Shown here one piece after another: positions 9,817-20,786 of a stretch of DNA of 64,000 nucleotides. The number at the start of each line of letters is the position of its first letter. Position 1 is the stretch's first letter. Made by a program: the position numbers and the translations under genes. This DNA is from Phytophthora hibernalis (lineage: Eukaryota > Oomycota > Peronosporomycetes > Peronosporales > Peronosporaceae), in the NCBI GenBank assembly GCA_012656075.1, contig JAAKBF010000374.1, positions 124,001-188,000 of the forward strand, in the 5' to 3' direction. The notes under the pieces are model-generated. The model saw only the letters and a list, made by a program, of their open reading frames with translations, was not told the origin of the DNA and made no database searches.

Positions 9817-12374
9817 CTACAGCGTGCGAGCTCGCTGGCCGGCAAGGTCGACATCGGCGGTCGCTGGTGTCGGGAAGATCGCCAAGGTGATGTTGCTAAG
9901 GTAGTTGAGCCGTTTTTCCTCATTGAGTGCGTGCAAAGGTGGCTTGACCACGCCGCGAGTTCAGCCATTAAGGGGTTCAATGCAACAAACGCATCCCTGG
10001 ATGTCACTCGAGAAACGAGCAAGTATGTTTGTTGTGGTTTGTTCACGATGCGGTGCGACGTTTTCCAGTCCATAACGACCATCGACTGAAGTGTATCGCT
10101 CTGGACCTTTACACGGTCGATCCGACCGCGCAGACGAATGGAAGTTGCTGCGGCTTGACGGTGTCTGAGCGTGGTTGTCCATTAAGAGCCTTAGGGAGCG
10201 ATATCGTCGTCTTCACTTCACATATGGTTCAGTCGCAAAGAAAACCGGGAAGAGCTCTGGATCGAGATCAGGCCGGATCGCAGTCGCGTGTGGCCGTTGC
10301 AGGCGGAGAACGGCGTAGTCCGGCGGTCGGTTGGGCAGCTGCACGACCGTGCTCGACGCGCCGTCACGAACAAGCCGGAATCGAGTGTCATCAGGGAAAT
10401 GCACGAACTCCAAGGTGCCAAGCGTGTCGTTCGCGACGCCTTTAGCTGTGGCGACATTCTGCGTGACCTGAATGGGCATGCCGTCGATGAGGCCAAGGTA
10501 GGGAGTCATCCTACCGAAGCGGTTGTCGGGCAGACTCATGATGTAGCGGAGGTCAATTTGACTCAGGCCATTTAACGCACCCTTGAAGTTTGCGACGACG
10601 CGGATAGGGAAGATGCCGCTTGGCAGCATGGCCGCGGTCTCAGCCACGAACGCGGTGTTGATTGCCAGACGGGTCACGTTTTCCGGGGTGACGAACACGG
10701 CGGCGTCTCCGATGTCGTTCTGCAGCGCCAGTTGCGATCCATGGTGAAGGACTCGACTGTTGATCAGATCGATGAGCTCTGGTGTCCACTGCCCAAGGCG
10801 AGCGTTACGACAGCCATCACCCCACGCTGGGTCATTCCGGAAGCGCACCCACTCTTCGAGAATCAGCACAGTGGTGAAATTTCTCCAGAGCTCGAACCCT
10901 TCGATGTCGGTGGTGCTCGGCCTCGACTTCTCGACCGGATCAATGTAGATCGGGTCGGCGTTTACTGGCGGCATTTGGAGGAAGTCACCGACCAGCACCA
11001 TATGCACGCCGCCGAACGGGACCCCAAGAATCTGCTTATATCGGCGCATCATCTTATCGATCTTCAGCCATTCGGCCTTTCTCATCATGGACACCTCATC
11101 TATAACAAGGAGGTCCAGTGGAGCGAACACTTCCTTCTTGATTGCATGCTTCACGCGCAGTAAAAATCTTGCGAGAGTGCGTCCACCAATCAACGTCGCT
11201 GCCTTACCTGTGAGCGCCGTCTTGACGATCGATTCATCGCGATCCCAGCTAGAGCAAATGCATTGACGGCATCAATCACGCGGCTCTTGCCGGTGCCACC
11301 GGGACCGCCAAGGTACATGAGAAGCTGATCGTCTCGGAAGCGCGCTTCGAAATTGTCTGTGCGGTAACCACCGCCGTCGCCCAGCTCTTGATGCAAGAAG
11401 CGTCGGAGGAGTGAAGTTGTGATAATGGTGAAGGCTTGGTGCTGGCGTTGATTTAGCGTGAAGGCCGTTGAGACTTGGATAATTGACGCATACGGCTGCA
11501 GTGGTCGATTGTCGGGAGTTGCTTGTGGGGGCGACCACACACAGTTAGACTCCAGAGCGCTCGCAATTAACTCAATGACTTCAGTGGACCGCTCATCGCA
11601 GGACTGGTGTGACTGGAGCCGCTCCGCGTCACTAGCAAATTTCTGCAGCTCAGCGATCGTGAAATCGAGCGTCTGGCAGCGGTTGCGCATATCGGCCATA
11701 GTGCCAACTGTGCTTTGAGCGGCACCGCCCAACAATGTTTGATACGCGCAGCTTGAGACGGCGGACTCAAACCTTGAATTCGGGAACACGGGCAAACTCG
11801 GTTCATTGTCGAGCGACGTTGCGTCAGCATAGCTGTCATCGTTGGTAACAGCGCCGTCGTTATCATCACTGGAGAGATTGAAGAAGTCATCATTTCTATC
11901 AGCGCCCGAGTGCACAGCTTCGTCCATGGCGATGCTATCGAGTGATGCGGCGACATCGGCGCGCGTCCCCGTTATGCCTTCGTTGTTTGCATTGCAATCG
12001 AGCTCTGCAACACTCACCTCGGCGACAGCCTCTTCTCCACGCTCCTTCGCTTGATTTGCCGCCATGTAATAGTCGTCCATATTGGCCATTATTTCACGGG
12101 TAAAGCTCGTCCGCGTGGGCACCCATCGATAGTATGCCTGAACCCACACTTCACCATTTGATGGATCGGCCACAAGATCCGTCGCAGCTCGGAACGCCTT
12201 GAATAGCACCAACGCACACAGACTACGCTTGATGATGATATCTCGAGGCGATTCTGAATCCAAATAGGGCATGCGCCTGCCAGTCACGATTGGTACGACT
12301 TCGGTCGTATGTGTACCAACGCAATGCGTGCTAAACAATGGATGCTCCGGCAAAAACAATGCCGCCGGTGCCAA
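9817..12374 (-). CDS. Helitron Pif1-family helicase region
   Basis: Superfamily 1B (Pif1-like) helicases power the rolling-circle transposition of Helitrons. The minus strand carries motif I (Walker A) as GGPGGTGKSR near 11310, motif II as LLVIDEVSMM near 11100, and motif III as LVGDFLQMPP near 10985. The C-terminal part, with TLQSMVVMDW, QQTYLLVSRV and DAFVALNPL at about 10095-9960, follows. The region ends at a stop at 9817-9819. It is split by frame changes near 11195 (between motifs I and II), 10213 and 9930. The acidic, low-complexity linker before motif I (about 12050-11700) is typical of oomycete Helitron proteins. It follows directly on the Rep region upstream on the same strand, so one polyprotein gene is implied. 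Confidence 0.85.
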
Positions 12375-12422
12375 CGACTGGATTCGCTTTCGTCAGAAAT
12401 CATTCATCACAAACTGGTACAG

Positions 12423-13640
12423 TCAGATCTGCTCAAGCGTCGACGTTCGAAACAAGTAGTCGTCGAGAAATGACGCTGCCCGAAAGCTGACGTCGGAGTC
12501 GTTCTCCTGCACCTCGACAAGGTTACACGAATGTGCAGCTTCGTCAATCAATTCATCGAGAACGTTTCGGAGAGGAAGGATAGCACACGACGCACTCATG
12601 TATGCGCACGACCCACGAAGTATGTAGAAGGAAGCGAGCGGGCCGGCGATCTCACGCCGATTTGTGAGTGCAAATAACAGGGATGCAACACGTCTGCGCC
12701 CGATGGCAGAACGCGCCGCGTCAGGACTCGAGTCGTGTAACTCTCGCAGTTGGCGTCGCTTGAAAGCTGCCAAAGCAACGGCAGTGATTGAGTCGATTTG
12801 CTCCTGCATCTTGGTCACGTATTTCGCCGCATAGTAGATCCGGAGCAGTACCTGCAGTCCGCCGATCATGACCTGAATGTCGTGGTTCGACTTGAATGCC
12901 AGCATCATCTCTGGGTTGAAACCGTTGACGAACTCGAATGGTGCTATTCGCGCTAGCTGAACACTGTCCTTTGAGAAGGTCGTGTGCGCGACGCGGGCTC
13001 GCGGGTACCCGTATCGGCATCGGCCGGCTGTTGTGCCCCGAGTTTTTGAAGCAGCTTCCGGCACGCGACTACCAGTGCGAATTTAACATGAAGACCAGCA
13101 TGGAAATCGCGAAAGCAACGGCACGGGACGACCACCGCTGGTCTTCGACCGACGGAGGCTGCATCACTACAGCTCGGGCTATTACATCATCGCGGAATGC
13201 ATCGTCTTGACGCCGCTCGAGTCGATTTGGTGCGCGATTCAACATTCGAAGGTAGTCACCACTCGTGTCTTGATCTGGCTCTGCGATGGACAGCATCATG
13301 TCGCGATGACAGACTGCGGCCATCGCGGCAGAGGTACTCCCTCGGCAAGGCGTTTCCAAACGTATCGCGGTTTTCAGCTCATTCACAATGTGCTCTCGCA
13401 TTTGAGACGGCCACGACGACGGTCGATTCTCCAACAAGACACGACGCAATACGTGTTGAGAACTCATCTCCTTACTACAATCGGAACATCGGACAAGCAG
13501 CGGCTTACAGCCGCGATGCTTACTAGGGTCTTCATAGGCCTCAGGTGGAATAGGCAGTTCCTGCAGGTCCGCATACAAGTGGCCACAGAAAATACACGTC
13601 GAGTCCGCCACACTCAAAGGCATTGATGTCGATACTATGC
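12423..13640 (-). CDS. Helitron replicase (Rep) middle region, broken
   Basis: Two minus-strand frames, 13069-13623 and 12423-13064, make up the segment between the N-terminal zinc region and the helicase. The first has a Cys pair (CIFCGH), then MREHIVNELKTAIR and MLSIAEPDQDTSGDYL. The second has CRYGYPR, a stretch with FVNGFNPEMMLAFKSNHDIQ and then YYAAKYVTK near 12830. This matches the part of Helitron proteins where the Rep domain ends in NP...N.DI and (Y)YxxKYxxK. I do not see a clean HUH (HxH) motif in the remaining sequence, so relaxase activity is not supported. The frame switch near 13066 is a small indel. The region continues into the helicase after a further frame change near 12400. 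Confidence 0.65.
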
Positions 13641-13739
13641 TGTCTGCAAACGCCTCGATGTCGCGATAGTATGCGTCTCCATGGGCAGCTACGGCACGAT
13701 CGAACGCCTCGCTATTTGGAGGTGCATCAACCAGCCAAA

Positions 13740-14638
13740 CCAGAAAATGGACATAGATATCAAATGCTCCAGCACCGCCTCGACGGGAACTTCTGAACAG
13801 TCGACATCGACACTGTCGTAAAAGGATTGTGGCGTTGATAAAATCCGAGCAAGCCTTCTACAACTTCACGCCGAACACGATGCATCTGGCGGACACGCGC
13901 TTGCTGTTCAGTCGTGAACGGGCCTGCCAGCACCACTCGATACGAAGTTGTGCTGTCAACAGGAATTGGCAATATCGTCGCGGCAGGCCCAGGCGTACAA
14001 TCAAATGCTAGGCAATGAGAACGAATCGAATGATGGGCTTCACCCCGCATCACTCGTGTGACGGCGACAACACACCATTTGCGTCATCAGTCGCTCGGGC
14101 ATAGTAATGTCAGCAAAACAACTTGGCAACATACCCACGCCAAAGCCATTCTTGATTGCAAACTTGGGGATCGATTGCTTCATCAAACTCGAGTTACACT
14201 TTTGCAAACGTCGAGACGTCCGTCGAAACGCACACCGCTCTTAGACAGAAGCATTCCACCAAATGCTGTACTCCAATCGAAGCAGTCATATTCTTCGATG
14301 AGTTCTGCTGGCAACGTCTCGCCAGCGCTCGACAGCAACTCGCGCATTTGTTGCATGCGATGACCATCTGAAATCGAGACTGTTCCACACATCGTTCGGA
14401 GCTTATGGCAATCACAAACCGCGCATGTCACTTCATCGAGTCCTGAGGCTCCAAGCGCCAACCGCAGTCGTTGCAAAGCATCCTCTTTAGCAGTAGCCGC
14501 GACTGCACGCAGTCTCGGAATCTCTCCATCGCCCCAGCCGCATAGGGGCTCCACATGTCGAATGTCGACCAACCGACTGGCTTCCAAAGGCACGGTCGAA
14601 GGTACGCGAACCGGTGTTGAACGCATTATAGGCTGCAC
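13740..14638 (-). CDS. Helitron N-terminal zinc/DUF6570-like region, broken
   Basis: The minus strand begins near 14638 with a frame ending in DVCKSVTRV near 14185. It contains CAVCDCHKL near 14420 and FGGMLLSKSG near 14260. In the next frame KFAIKNGFGVGMLPS and MPERLMTQMV follow, near 14150-14080. This is the Cys pair plus NGxxxGxxP arrangement found ahead of Rep in oomycete Helitrons, and a divergent second copy lies at 4.9-5.7 kb. From 14053 to 13760 the frame reads on with a hydrophilic stretch ending in QRHNPFTTVS. Two or more single-base frame changes split it. The start codon is uncertain: the first ATG in frame is at 14638, but intact proteins of this type are usually longer at the N-terminus. 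Confidence 0.6.
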
Positions 14639-14947
14639 CGCTGACGCAAATTACTGCCTTCTTCCACACCTTCGCTCGCGTTCACATCGACGTATCTCTT
14701 CACGTTCTGCCGCCGTTTGCCGTGATCTAAATCACTGAACCGCCAATCGATTGCGCTCGCGCCGCTCATCGACTCCGAGAACCATTCTACTCTCAGAGAC
14801 ACTAGCAATCAAATAATGAAAGGAGTCAGCAGCGGGTGTCAGAGTTGATGCTACTGTTTCCACAACGTCCCACAAAATGAAGTTCGAAAATCAAGCGGGT
14901 ACGACAATTCCAATGAAAATCAATCCACAAAACATCGGTCCGTCAAA

Positions 14948-15602
14948 CTATTGCTTCAACAGAAACGGATCCATGGTGAGTTGTATCATTCTCTTTCTCG
15001 TCGCCGACTTCACGCACTCTTGCGATTCGAGTCGTCGCTTCCGCATTCCAATTACACCTCTGCAATTTGGAGAGCCACCGAGACACTCTACAGCATCCTA
15101 CGTCATTATTGTCAGCGCAACATGCACACAAGAATCAAACCACGTCATCGCGAGCCTTACGCACCTCGCAATCAACATTATCGAGCCGATAATCGAACGT
15201 GAGCTCATTGCCGGATTCCACTCGGCGAATCGCGAACAGCCCGCATCGCTCTTGACCACGTACGTTCCACTTTTCGAGTTGGCAGTTCGGCTCACAACTA
15301 TGATTCACATATCGCATACGTCCGCCGATTCGTGTGGCGTCGATCACTGCATTTGCGCTCACTTCAAGCATGTAGTGATGCTTGTCACGTCAGTAGATCT
15401 AAACCGCGCGTGCTCAGCGCTGTTTTCAACCAAGCCAAAGATACAAACACATACCTGGTTGCGCAACTTCACTTCCTGTTGCTCAATACTTCACCCACGT
15501 ACTCGCCGACGAATTGCCCAGCTTTGATGCCTTTCAACGCAATCAATCCTACCCCCTTACGCCCACAGTCAATCACTGCTGTTGCTACTGTAGCTACCGG
15601 TA
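14948..15602 (-). pseudogene. SET-domain lysine methyltransferase fragment with two introns
   Basis: The minus strand encodes a nearly complete SET domain of the SET2/ASH1 type, which methylates histone lysines. Exon 1 (to 15455) reads DCGRKGVGLIALKGIKAG and then FVGEYVGEVLS. Exon 2 (15380-15165) holds VIDATRIGG, the cofactor-site motif RYVNHSCEPNC and NELTFDY. Exon 3 (15097-14948) holds the post-SET CLGGSPNCRGVIG and ends at a TAG at 14948-14950. Introns at 15381-15454 and 15098-15164 have GT-AG ends and lengths of 74 and 67. A one-base shift just before the first donor (near 15478) breaks exon 1, and an in-frame stop lies upstream at about 15625. Post-SET has one Cys fewer than the usual CxCxxxxC. 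A full-length gene would need an AWS/pre-SET region that is not here. Confidence 0.7.
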
Positions 15603-16442
15603 CTAGCTTCCATGCCAAATGTTGTAATTCTTTTTAGAAGAATGAGTTTTAAAATCGTGGTGGTCCAGCGTAGGGAGACGAACATGAGGAGCGGTAAATT
15701 GTATTAAGGTTTCATCGTGGAAGATACTCAGGTTGATACATATCCGCGGCGGGGGCTGCTAGTTGACTGCATGTAGCTTCCTAGTTTGCGTGTAAATGTA
15801 TAATTCTGCTGGACAACAGAACCACCCACCCGGCTTGAAGTACACCTTTTAAACTTCACAATGGCAAAAGGAAACTCAATACGTCATAAGGTAAAAACAA
15901 TCAAAATGACACCAGGTGACAAATGTAGACGTCGCGATGTGGATGTGCTCCACAGAGTCCCAGTCATGTTGCCTTTGAGATACGTACTGGGTATGAGCTA
16001 GCCGCTACAAAACAGCAAAGTGTATATTATTCACTTTGCTATTTTGTAGCGGCTATATTGTAGTGCGGTCGATGGAGCCGGCTACTTTTGTTATAATTGC
16101 AAGGAAACTTTCATAGATGTTGCGTGAATGTTGAACAACATGTAGCACGCCACGGGCAACACGCAGCTTTTTGACTTGTTCTCGCTATTTATTAGTGATT
16201 GGAGTGAGTTTGGCTCATGTCAATTTCGGGGTCTAAAGTTAGCAAGTTGAAGTTGCATTATGAGAGGAATCAGACCAAAAGCAAAAATTGACATGTAATT
16301 TTGTCAGTTCTTGAGGGCTTATTTATTAGATTTGGAGATGAGCTGTTGGTTGAGCTAGTGCGTGTTGTTGATTTTTTGTGATTTTTGGCAAGTATGCTTT
16401 TGAGCGGTACTGATACACTCTGAAATAAATTTCAGAGAACAT
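15598..16442 (+). repeat. Dispersed repeat, copy 1
   Basis: This stretch recurs in the same orientation at about 60443-61182, with many substitutions and small indels. Shared landmarks include TTCCAAGCCAAATGTTG-type sequence at the start, GTTTCATCGTGGAA, ACAGAACCACCCACC, GGAAACTTTCAT, and CAAATTTTGAC-rich AT sequence, ending at CGAAATAAATTTCAGAGAA. The left edge overlaps the 5' part of the SET fragment by roughly 30 bases, so the repeat may be upstream or intronic sequence of a SET gene family. No open frame is maintained. Confidence 0.75.
15999..16056. repeat. Long hairpin inside the dispersed repeat
   Basis: AGCCGCTACAAAACAGCAAAGTG is followed after about nine bases by its near-perfect inverse ending in TTTTGTAGCGGCT, giving a stem of about 23 pairs with one mismatch. 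At 60.8 kb the other repeat copy has only the left arm. Confidence 0.75.
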
Positions 16443-16637
16443 TTAATGTTCAAAACGTTGGCATCGCATCACGTGCAGCTGGATCCGCCGATCAACCTCT
16501 CCATCCGATCCATCCATGATTTCGACAACGGGAAACACGGGTGACGTCCTTCCGTAGGTCATCTCCGTACGTCCTGTAGATTCATTAGTGGATGAGCCTC
16601 CCCACCTAGGTGCCGTGCGACGCTGCTCTTTACACAA
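16443..16637 (-). pseudogene. Fragment of the HAD-like gene
   Basis: The minus strand encodes MDGSDGEVDRRIQL and flanking residues that match the gene at 29834-31167 around position 30400. Nucleotide similarity runs over about 130 bases, including the shared GTCATCTCCGTACGTCCTG. Relative to the full gene, an internal piece between the RTYGDD-like part and the PVF part is deleted. It directly abuts the dispersed repeat. Confidence 0.65.
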
Positions 16638-17004
16638 GTGATGTAGCTAACGTCTCCCGTCAAGTCGATCAGATTCCCACTCCACATGATTTGGCTGCTT
16701 GTCTTCATAGAACTGGCGGAACACGCACGTCACGAGCGCCACTTGCTGTTTCCTTTTGGTGCTGTAGCTATTACCGGTACTCAAATAATGTTTTACGTGT
16801 TCGCGTCAACTAAGCTGTTACTGTACTCACCAAATTTGAAAACACGCAGGAAGTACGCCAGACAAGAGACCTTTGCATGGGCCAAAAAAATGAGACGGAG
16901 CGCTCGAGAAATTTGTTTTGGAAATGTGCATTTATTTCGTTAGCGGAGAAAGTATGCGCTACTGTTCATGACCATATCCCAGATCTACCAAAGCGACCCA
17001 TTTG
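16638..17004. other. No recognisable gene
   Basis: One plus-strand frame (16686-16943, 85 codons) is open, but it has no start context, domain or related copy that I can see. The stretch separates the HAD fragment from the 3' end of effector copy 2. Confidence 0.3.
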
Positions 17005-17012
17005 GAATACAT

Positions 17013-19013
17013 CTAACTAGTCCTTGCTGCGTTAGCCTTCCAAAAGTCGTAGTAGTCGAGCGCCACTTTTGTGTTCCTGGTATCGAACTCAGATCTGACC
17101 ATTTTGTCCGAGATGCCTTTGGGGGTAACACCAGCACTGAGCCACTGCTTGAACTGTAGATTCTGCAACTGAGTGGCAACCTTCTCCATAGTTCCTTTCA
17201 GTTTTGCAAAGCCAATCATCCTGGCCAACTCCAAGTCGCCAAAACGCCTCTCAAGTTGCCAGATTGCATCCGGCGATTTCTTGTCGGCTTTATTGAGCTT
17301 CGTCACGTACGAAATCCATGTGCTAAGTTCCGGACTGGTTAAGAAATTATTACCTTCTGCGTCCAGCTTCAACAGTTTATAAATATCGTCTCCATCCTTT
17401 CCTTGACTTCGCCACAGCTCTTCCTTCAATTTCGTGCCAATGTTCTCCATACCCTTGTTTTTGTTGGCTAGAGTAGCCAACTTCGCTACACCTTCATCAC
17501 CGTAGTGTCTTTTTAGCACCGTGAACATCAATTCATCCGAGTCCTCTTTGCCCAGTTTGGTCAAATAGGAGACCCAAACGCTCCACACCGGGCTCTCAAA
17601 CAGTTTATCCCCTCCTTGTTCAATTGCAGAAGCTTGAAAACATCATCTGCTGTTTTTCCGTCATTCAACCAATTCACCAACCGCGTCTCCTCCAATCTGG
17701 TACCAATACCATAACCTCGTCTCGCTGTTACAAACATATTTGTCAGAGTTGCATCGTCGTACCGCTTCATCAATTTAACCAGTAGGAGTTGGTACGGGTC
17801 CTCATCCAGGTTTTTCGTGTAGGAGATCCAGGTAGTTAGCATCGGTCCTTTCAAAATATTGTCTCCTTCAAGGTTCAGCTTGAGAAGGTTGTAAACGTCG
17901 TCGGATGATTTTCTATCTCCCATCCATTGTTTTAGCAGCACCTCCTCCAACTTCCGAGCAACCTGCGACGTTTCACCGTTCTGCTTTGCCGTAGCCAGCA
18001 TCTTCGCGATGCCTGCCTCGTCATAGTGGACCGAGAGTTTTACTAAAATCGTACCATACGGGTTCTTACCCTGCAATTCGACGTAAGAGATCCAAGTGTT
18101 CAACGTTGGGCTCTGCAGGAGATTTTCCCTTTGGTTGTTCAGTTTGAGTAACTTGAAAATGTCATGGACAGACTTATCTTCACTCGACCATTTTTTCAAC
18201 TGCATCTGCTCCATTTTTTTGCCATGTCAACAGTGTCTGCACTATTCTTAGTCCCAGCAAGCATCTTCGCGAGCGATTCGTCGTCGTACTGTTTCTTAAG
18301 GGACGAAAATATAACCTCATCCGGGTTGTCTTTATTCAGCTTCGCCAAGTAAGACATCCAAGTGGCTGCCACCGGGCTTTCAAAAGCTTTTCTCCTTTGC
18401 CATTCAGCTTCAGAAGATCGAAAATATCGTCTCCAGTTTTGCCAGCGTTCGCCCAATTCTGCAGCTGTCCATTTTCCAGCTGAGAAGCAACAGTTCTCGA
18501 CCGATAGTTCTGCTTCGCCGTAACAAGTAGCTTCGCGAGAGCTTCATCGCCGAAATGACTTGCCAACGTGGAAGCCATCGACGCCTGAGCCAGTTCAGTG
18601 TTTTTCTTGAAGTTCTTGGTCACGGAGGTTACCCACTCCTCAAACTGCGCGCTTCGGAAGAGTTTCTCATCGGTTTGCTTAACCTGGAGTTTCTTGAACA
18701 GCTTGTTTGTAGTCGCTTGATTGTTCGACGTCAACTTGTTCTTTGCAGCTTGAGCGATCTTCTTCACAGCTTCAGAGATGGCTCTCTCCTCGGAATCGTC
18801 ATCGTTTTCGGTTGTCGCCACGAACGTCCTCAAGCTTCGGTTACCTAGGAAACCACGTTGCAGGCTCCCTTCGGAACGACCCACGTGTTCTTGTTTGGCG
18901 AAGTTGGAGTCTGTTGCCACCACTGAGACCGCACCGACACATGCCAGTAACGCAAAGATGATAAAGAGTTTCACGCAGCGTCTAGACGAACCAGGACTGA
19001 TCTTGGCAATCAT
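17013..19013 (-). pseudogene. RXLR effector with six LWY units, copy 2 (three frame breaks)
   Basis: This is the better preserved copy. It starts at 19013 and has a signal peptide of about 33 residues (hydrophobic core LFIIFALLACVGAVSVV), RSLR at residues 59-62 and an acidic dEER at 72-77. It meets the definition of a secreted RXLR-dEER effector. Six Trp-centred LWY units of about 90 residues follow, a modular rod architecture known from large Phytophthora effectors. The frame breaks at about 18380, 18227 and 17606, each at a run of T, A or G that is one base short of keeping frame. All three are shared with copy 1. Sense coding pattern continues on both sides of each break. It is either a fixed pseudogene copied with its lesions or an intact effector affected by homopolymer errors. 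It ends at 17013 after a terminal WLSAGVTPKGIS segment. Confidence 0.8.
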
Positions 19014-19043
19014 GCTGGAAGCTGGCTTTGCGAAGTTCGAAGC

Positions 19044-19059
19044 GAATTAAGAAATGAGC
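19044..19059 (-). promoter_or_regulatory. Oomycete initiator, effector copy 2
   Basis: On the minus strand the bases read GCTCATTTCTTAATTC, a close match to the oomycete initiator/flanking element consensus GCTCATTYYNCAWTTT. It lies 30-45 bases upstream of the ATG at 19013, the usual distance for transcription starts in this group. Confidence 0.65.
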
Positions 19060-19065
19060 AGATCC

Positions 19066-20786
19066 ACTTCAAACTTGGAGCCTCAAAAAGAGGCTCGGGT
19101 GAACTGTATCTGTAGAGACCAACTCTGTACTACAATATACTGTAACAAAGTTTACTGAATTATAACGTCCGTCCACTCTGTGGACACCAATTACGGCACG
19201 GTTAAAAGTTACGATTACGATACACAATGATTGTAAAGCAATGTAATCACAATTACATGTGCTCGCGGGGATCCCATTTCGAAAGGCGAGCGGGATCCCG
19301 AATACATGTATCCATTCTCGACTAGAGCTTAAACCTCGTATCTTCGGATGGGGGTCAGACGCTCTGTAAAGCTTACACTTGCCACCGCTGCCACCTACAC
19401 GAAGTACTTTGCGCTATTCAACGATTCGACTGTAAAACCGATCGTGTTCACCACCTACAGTATATTAATATTAAAGCACTGTACCGGAATGGATTGGAGG
19501 ATTAGAGTTTCTGGCAGTATCCCATGATTGGACACAATTTGCAAGCAGATACTTCGAAGTACTTTTTATAATACTGACACTTGGAGGAGAGGAGAAGTCG
19601 GCAGCGCACTCGCTGATTGAAGAACTGGCATTACCTGAGAATGGGCATTAGGTGGAATTTGCTTAGGTTAACATACACTATTTAAATTCGATATAATACT
19701 GCGATAGCAGTAAGGGTCTTGCTGTCCAAATAGTCGGGTATTACTGGCTCCGGTATTACTGAAACCGCTACTACCTCCGTCCCGAATAATAATGTGCATT
19801 TTACTATTATGTGAGGCACACAATGTTTTTAAGGAATATTATTGACCAAAATTGGGTCAAACCTAACTATGTACGCAATTTGATTGGTCAATATGTGGTC
19901 GTTAGTTTATCCATACCAGTAATCAGTGTCTAATTGCAGGATTGTTTGCATATCTGTGCGGATCGATTGGGCGTAAACTATCTAAACGCATGCTAACCCA
20001 ACAGCTGTGGACACAAAGATTGGGCAGGTTGAATCCGCAACTGCATCAGATAAATATTGATAGCACTGCGAAATTTTTAGTCGCCCGACTTGATAGGTGT
20101 GTTTGTGAAAGTGCATGTAGTGGTCCAAGGAGGCAACCAGTGTAAATGTAAAAAAATAGAGCAGCCGCACAAGACAGCTATCACCCCAAAGAGGTCCTAC
20201 GCAATGTATCAATCGTTCTGTGAGTAAACGTATAAATATCATTACCTGTATGCACATTATGTTTCGGGCCGGAGGTAGTATTTCTGAAACCGGTAATGCC
20301 GAAGCGCACATTTCGTATTATGTTTATACCGGTAATTATTAATACACCCCCTTAATGTTGGATAAACTTTATTCTGCCGGAGACCCATTATCTATTACGC
20401 CAGCTTTGCGTTTGTCATCCAATAGCAATCCGGATGTGCCTCTAGAGCAGCCAATTTAGCCAATGGTGCAGTGTTAGGGCTAGGTTAAGTTTGGTTCAAT
20501 CTATTACCAGACAATCCGTGAAAATGTCGTAATTACACTGTAATACGCAAAACAAAATTTAAGCATTATTCGATAAGTCCAATTTCGTTCAACCTTGAAG
20601 TGTCATCCCACTAAAATAGCAAGAAACCCCGAGCTACAAGGTGAAGAGCCAAAAGTCATTAACATTTGAGCAGCTGAGTAGGGCACGATACGTAGGGCAC
20701 CGCGCGGGCTCGATATCCCCAGTGGGACGGTAGGCGATGAGCTCGCCGCGGTAAAGGTCTTTCAAGAATTCCTAGCATCAGCCGAT
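19066..20786. other. AT-rich non-coding stretch with a MITE-like element
   Basis: No gene is supported: frames are short and interrupted. The stretch contains the inverted-repeat element described separately and otherwise simple AT-rich sequence. Confidence 0.4.
19740..20312. mobile_element. MITE-like element with imperfect terminal inverted repeats
   Basis: The left part (about 19740-19797) reads CGGTATTACTGAAACC, then ACTACCTCCGTCCCGAA, then ATAATGTGCAT. The reverse complement of about 20257-20312 reads CGGCATTACCGGTTTC, then ACTACCTCCGGCCCGAA, then ATAATGTGCAT. The arms are about 50 bases long and 75-80 percent alike by eye, around a 460-base core with no open frame. The target duplication and family are unknown. 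Confidence 0.55.

Larger units (their letters stand above)
9817..14660 (-). mobile_element. Helitron, near full length in coding content
   Basis: The N-terminal zinc region, Rep-like region and Pif1 helicase lie in the expected order on one strand over 4.8 kb. It is the largest element between the two inverted effector copies. Terminal TC and CTRR ends could not be fixed by eye, so the boundaries are those of the coding region only. Frame breaks are single-base shifts with few in-frame stops, suggesting a recent copy or sequence errors. Confidence 0.75.
17005..19065 (-). repeat. Right arm of the 2 kb inverted repeat (effector gene)
   Basis: This is the reverse-oriented counterpart of 6936-8990. 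The central LWY-coding part is almost identical to the left arm, whereas the upstream region and the terminal 130 bases have diverged. That mosaic pattern suggests recent gene conversion laid over an older duplication. Confidence 0.8.
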
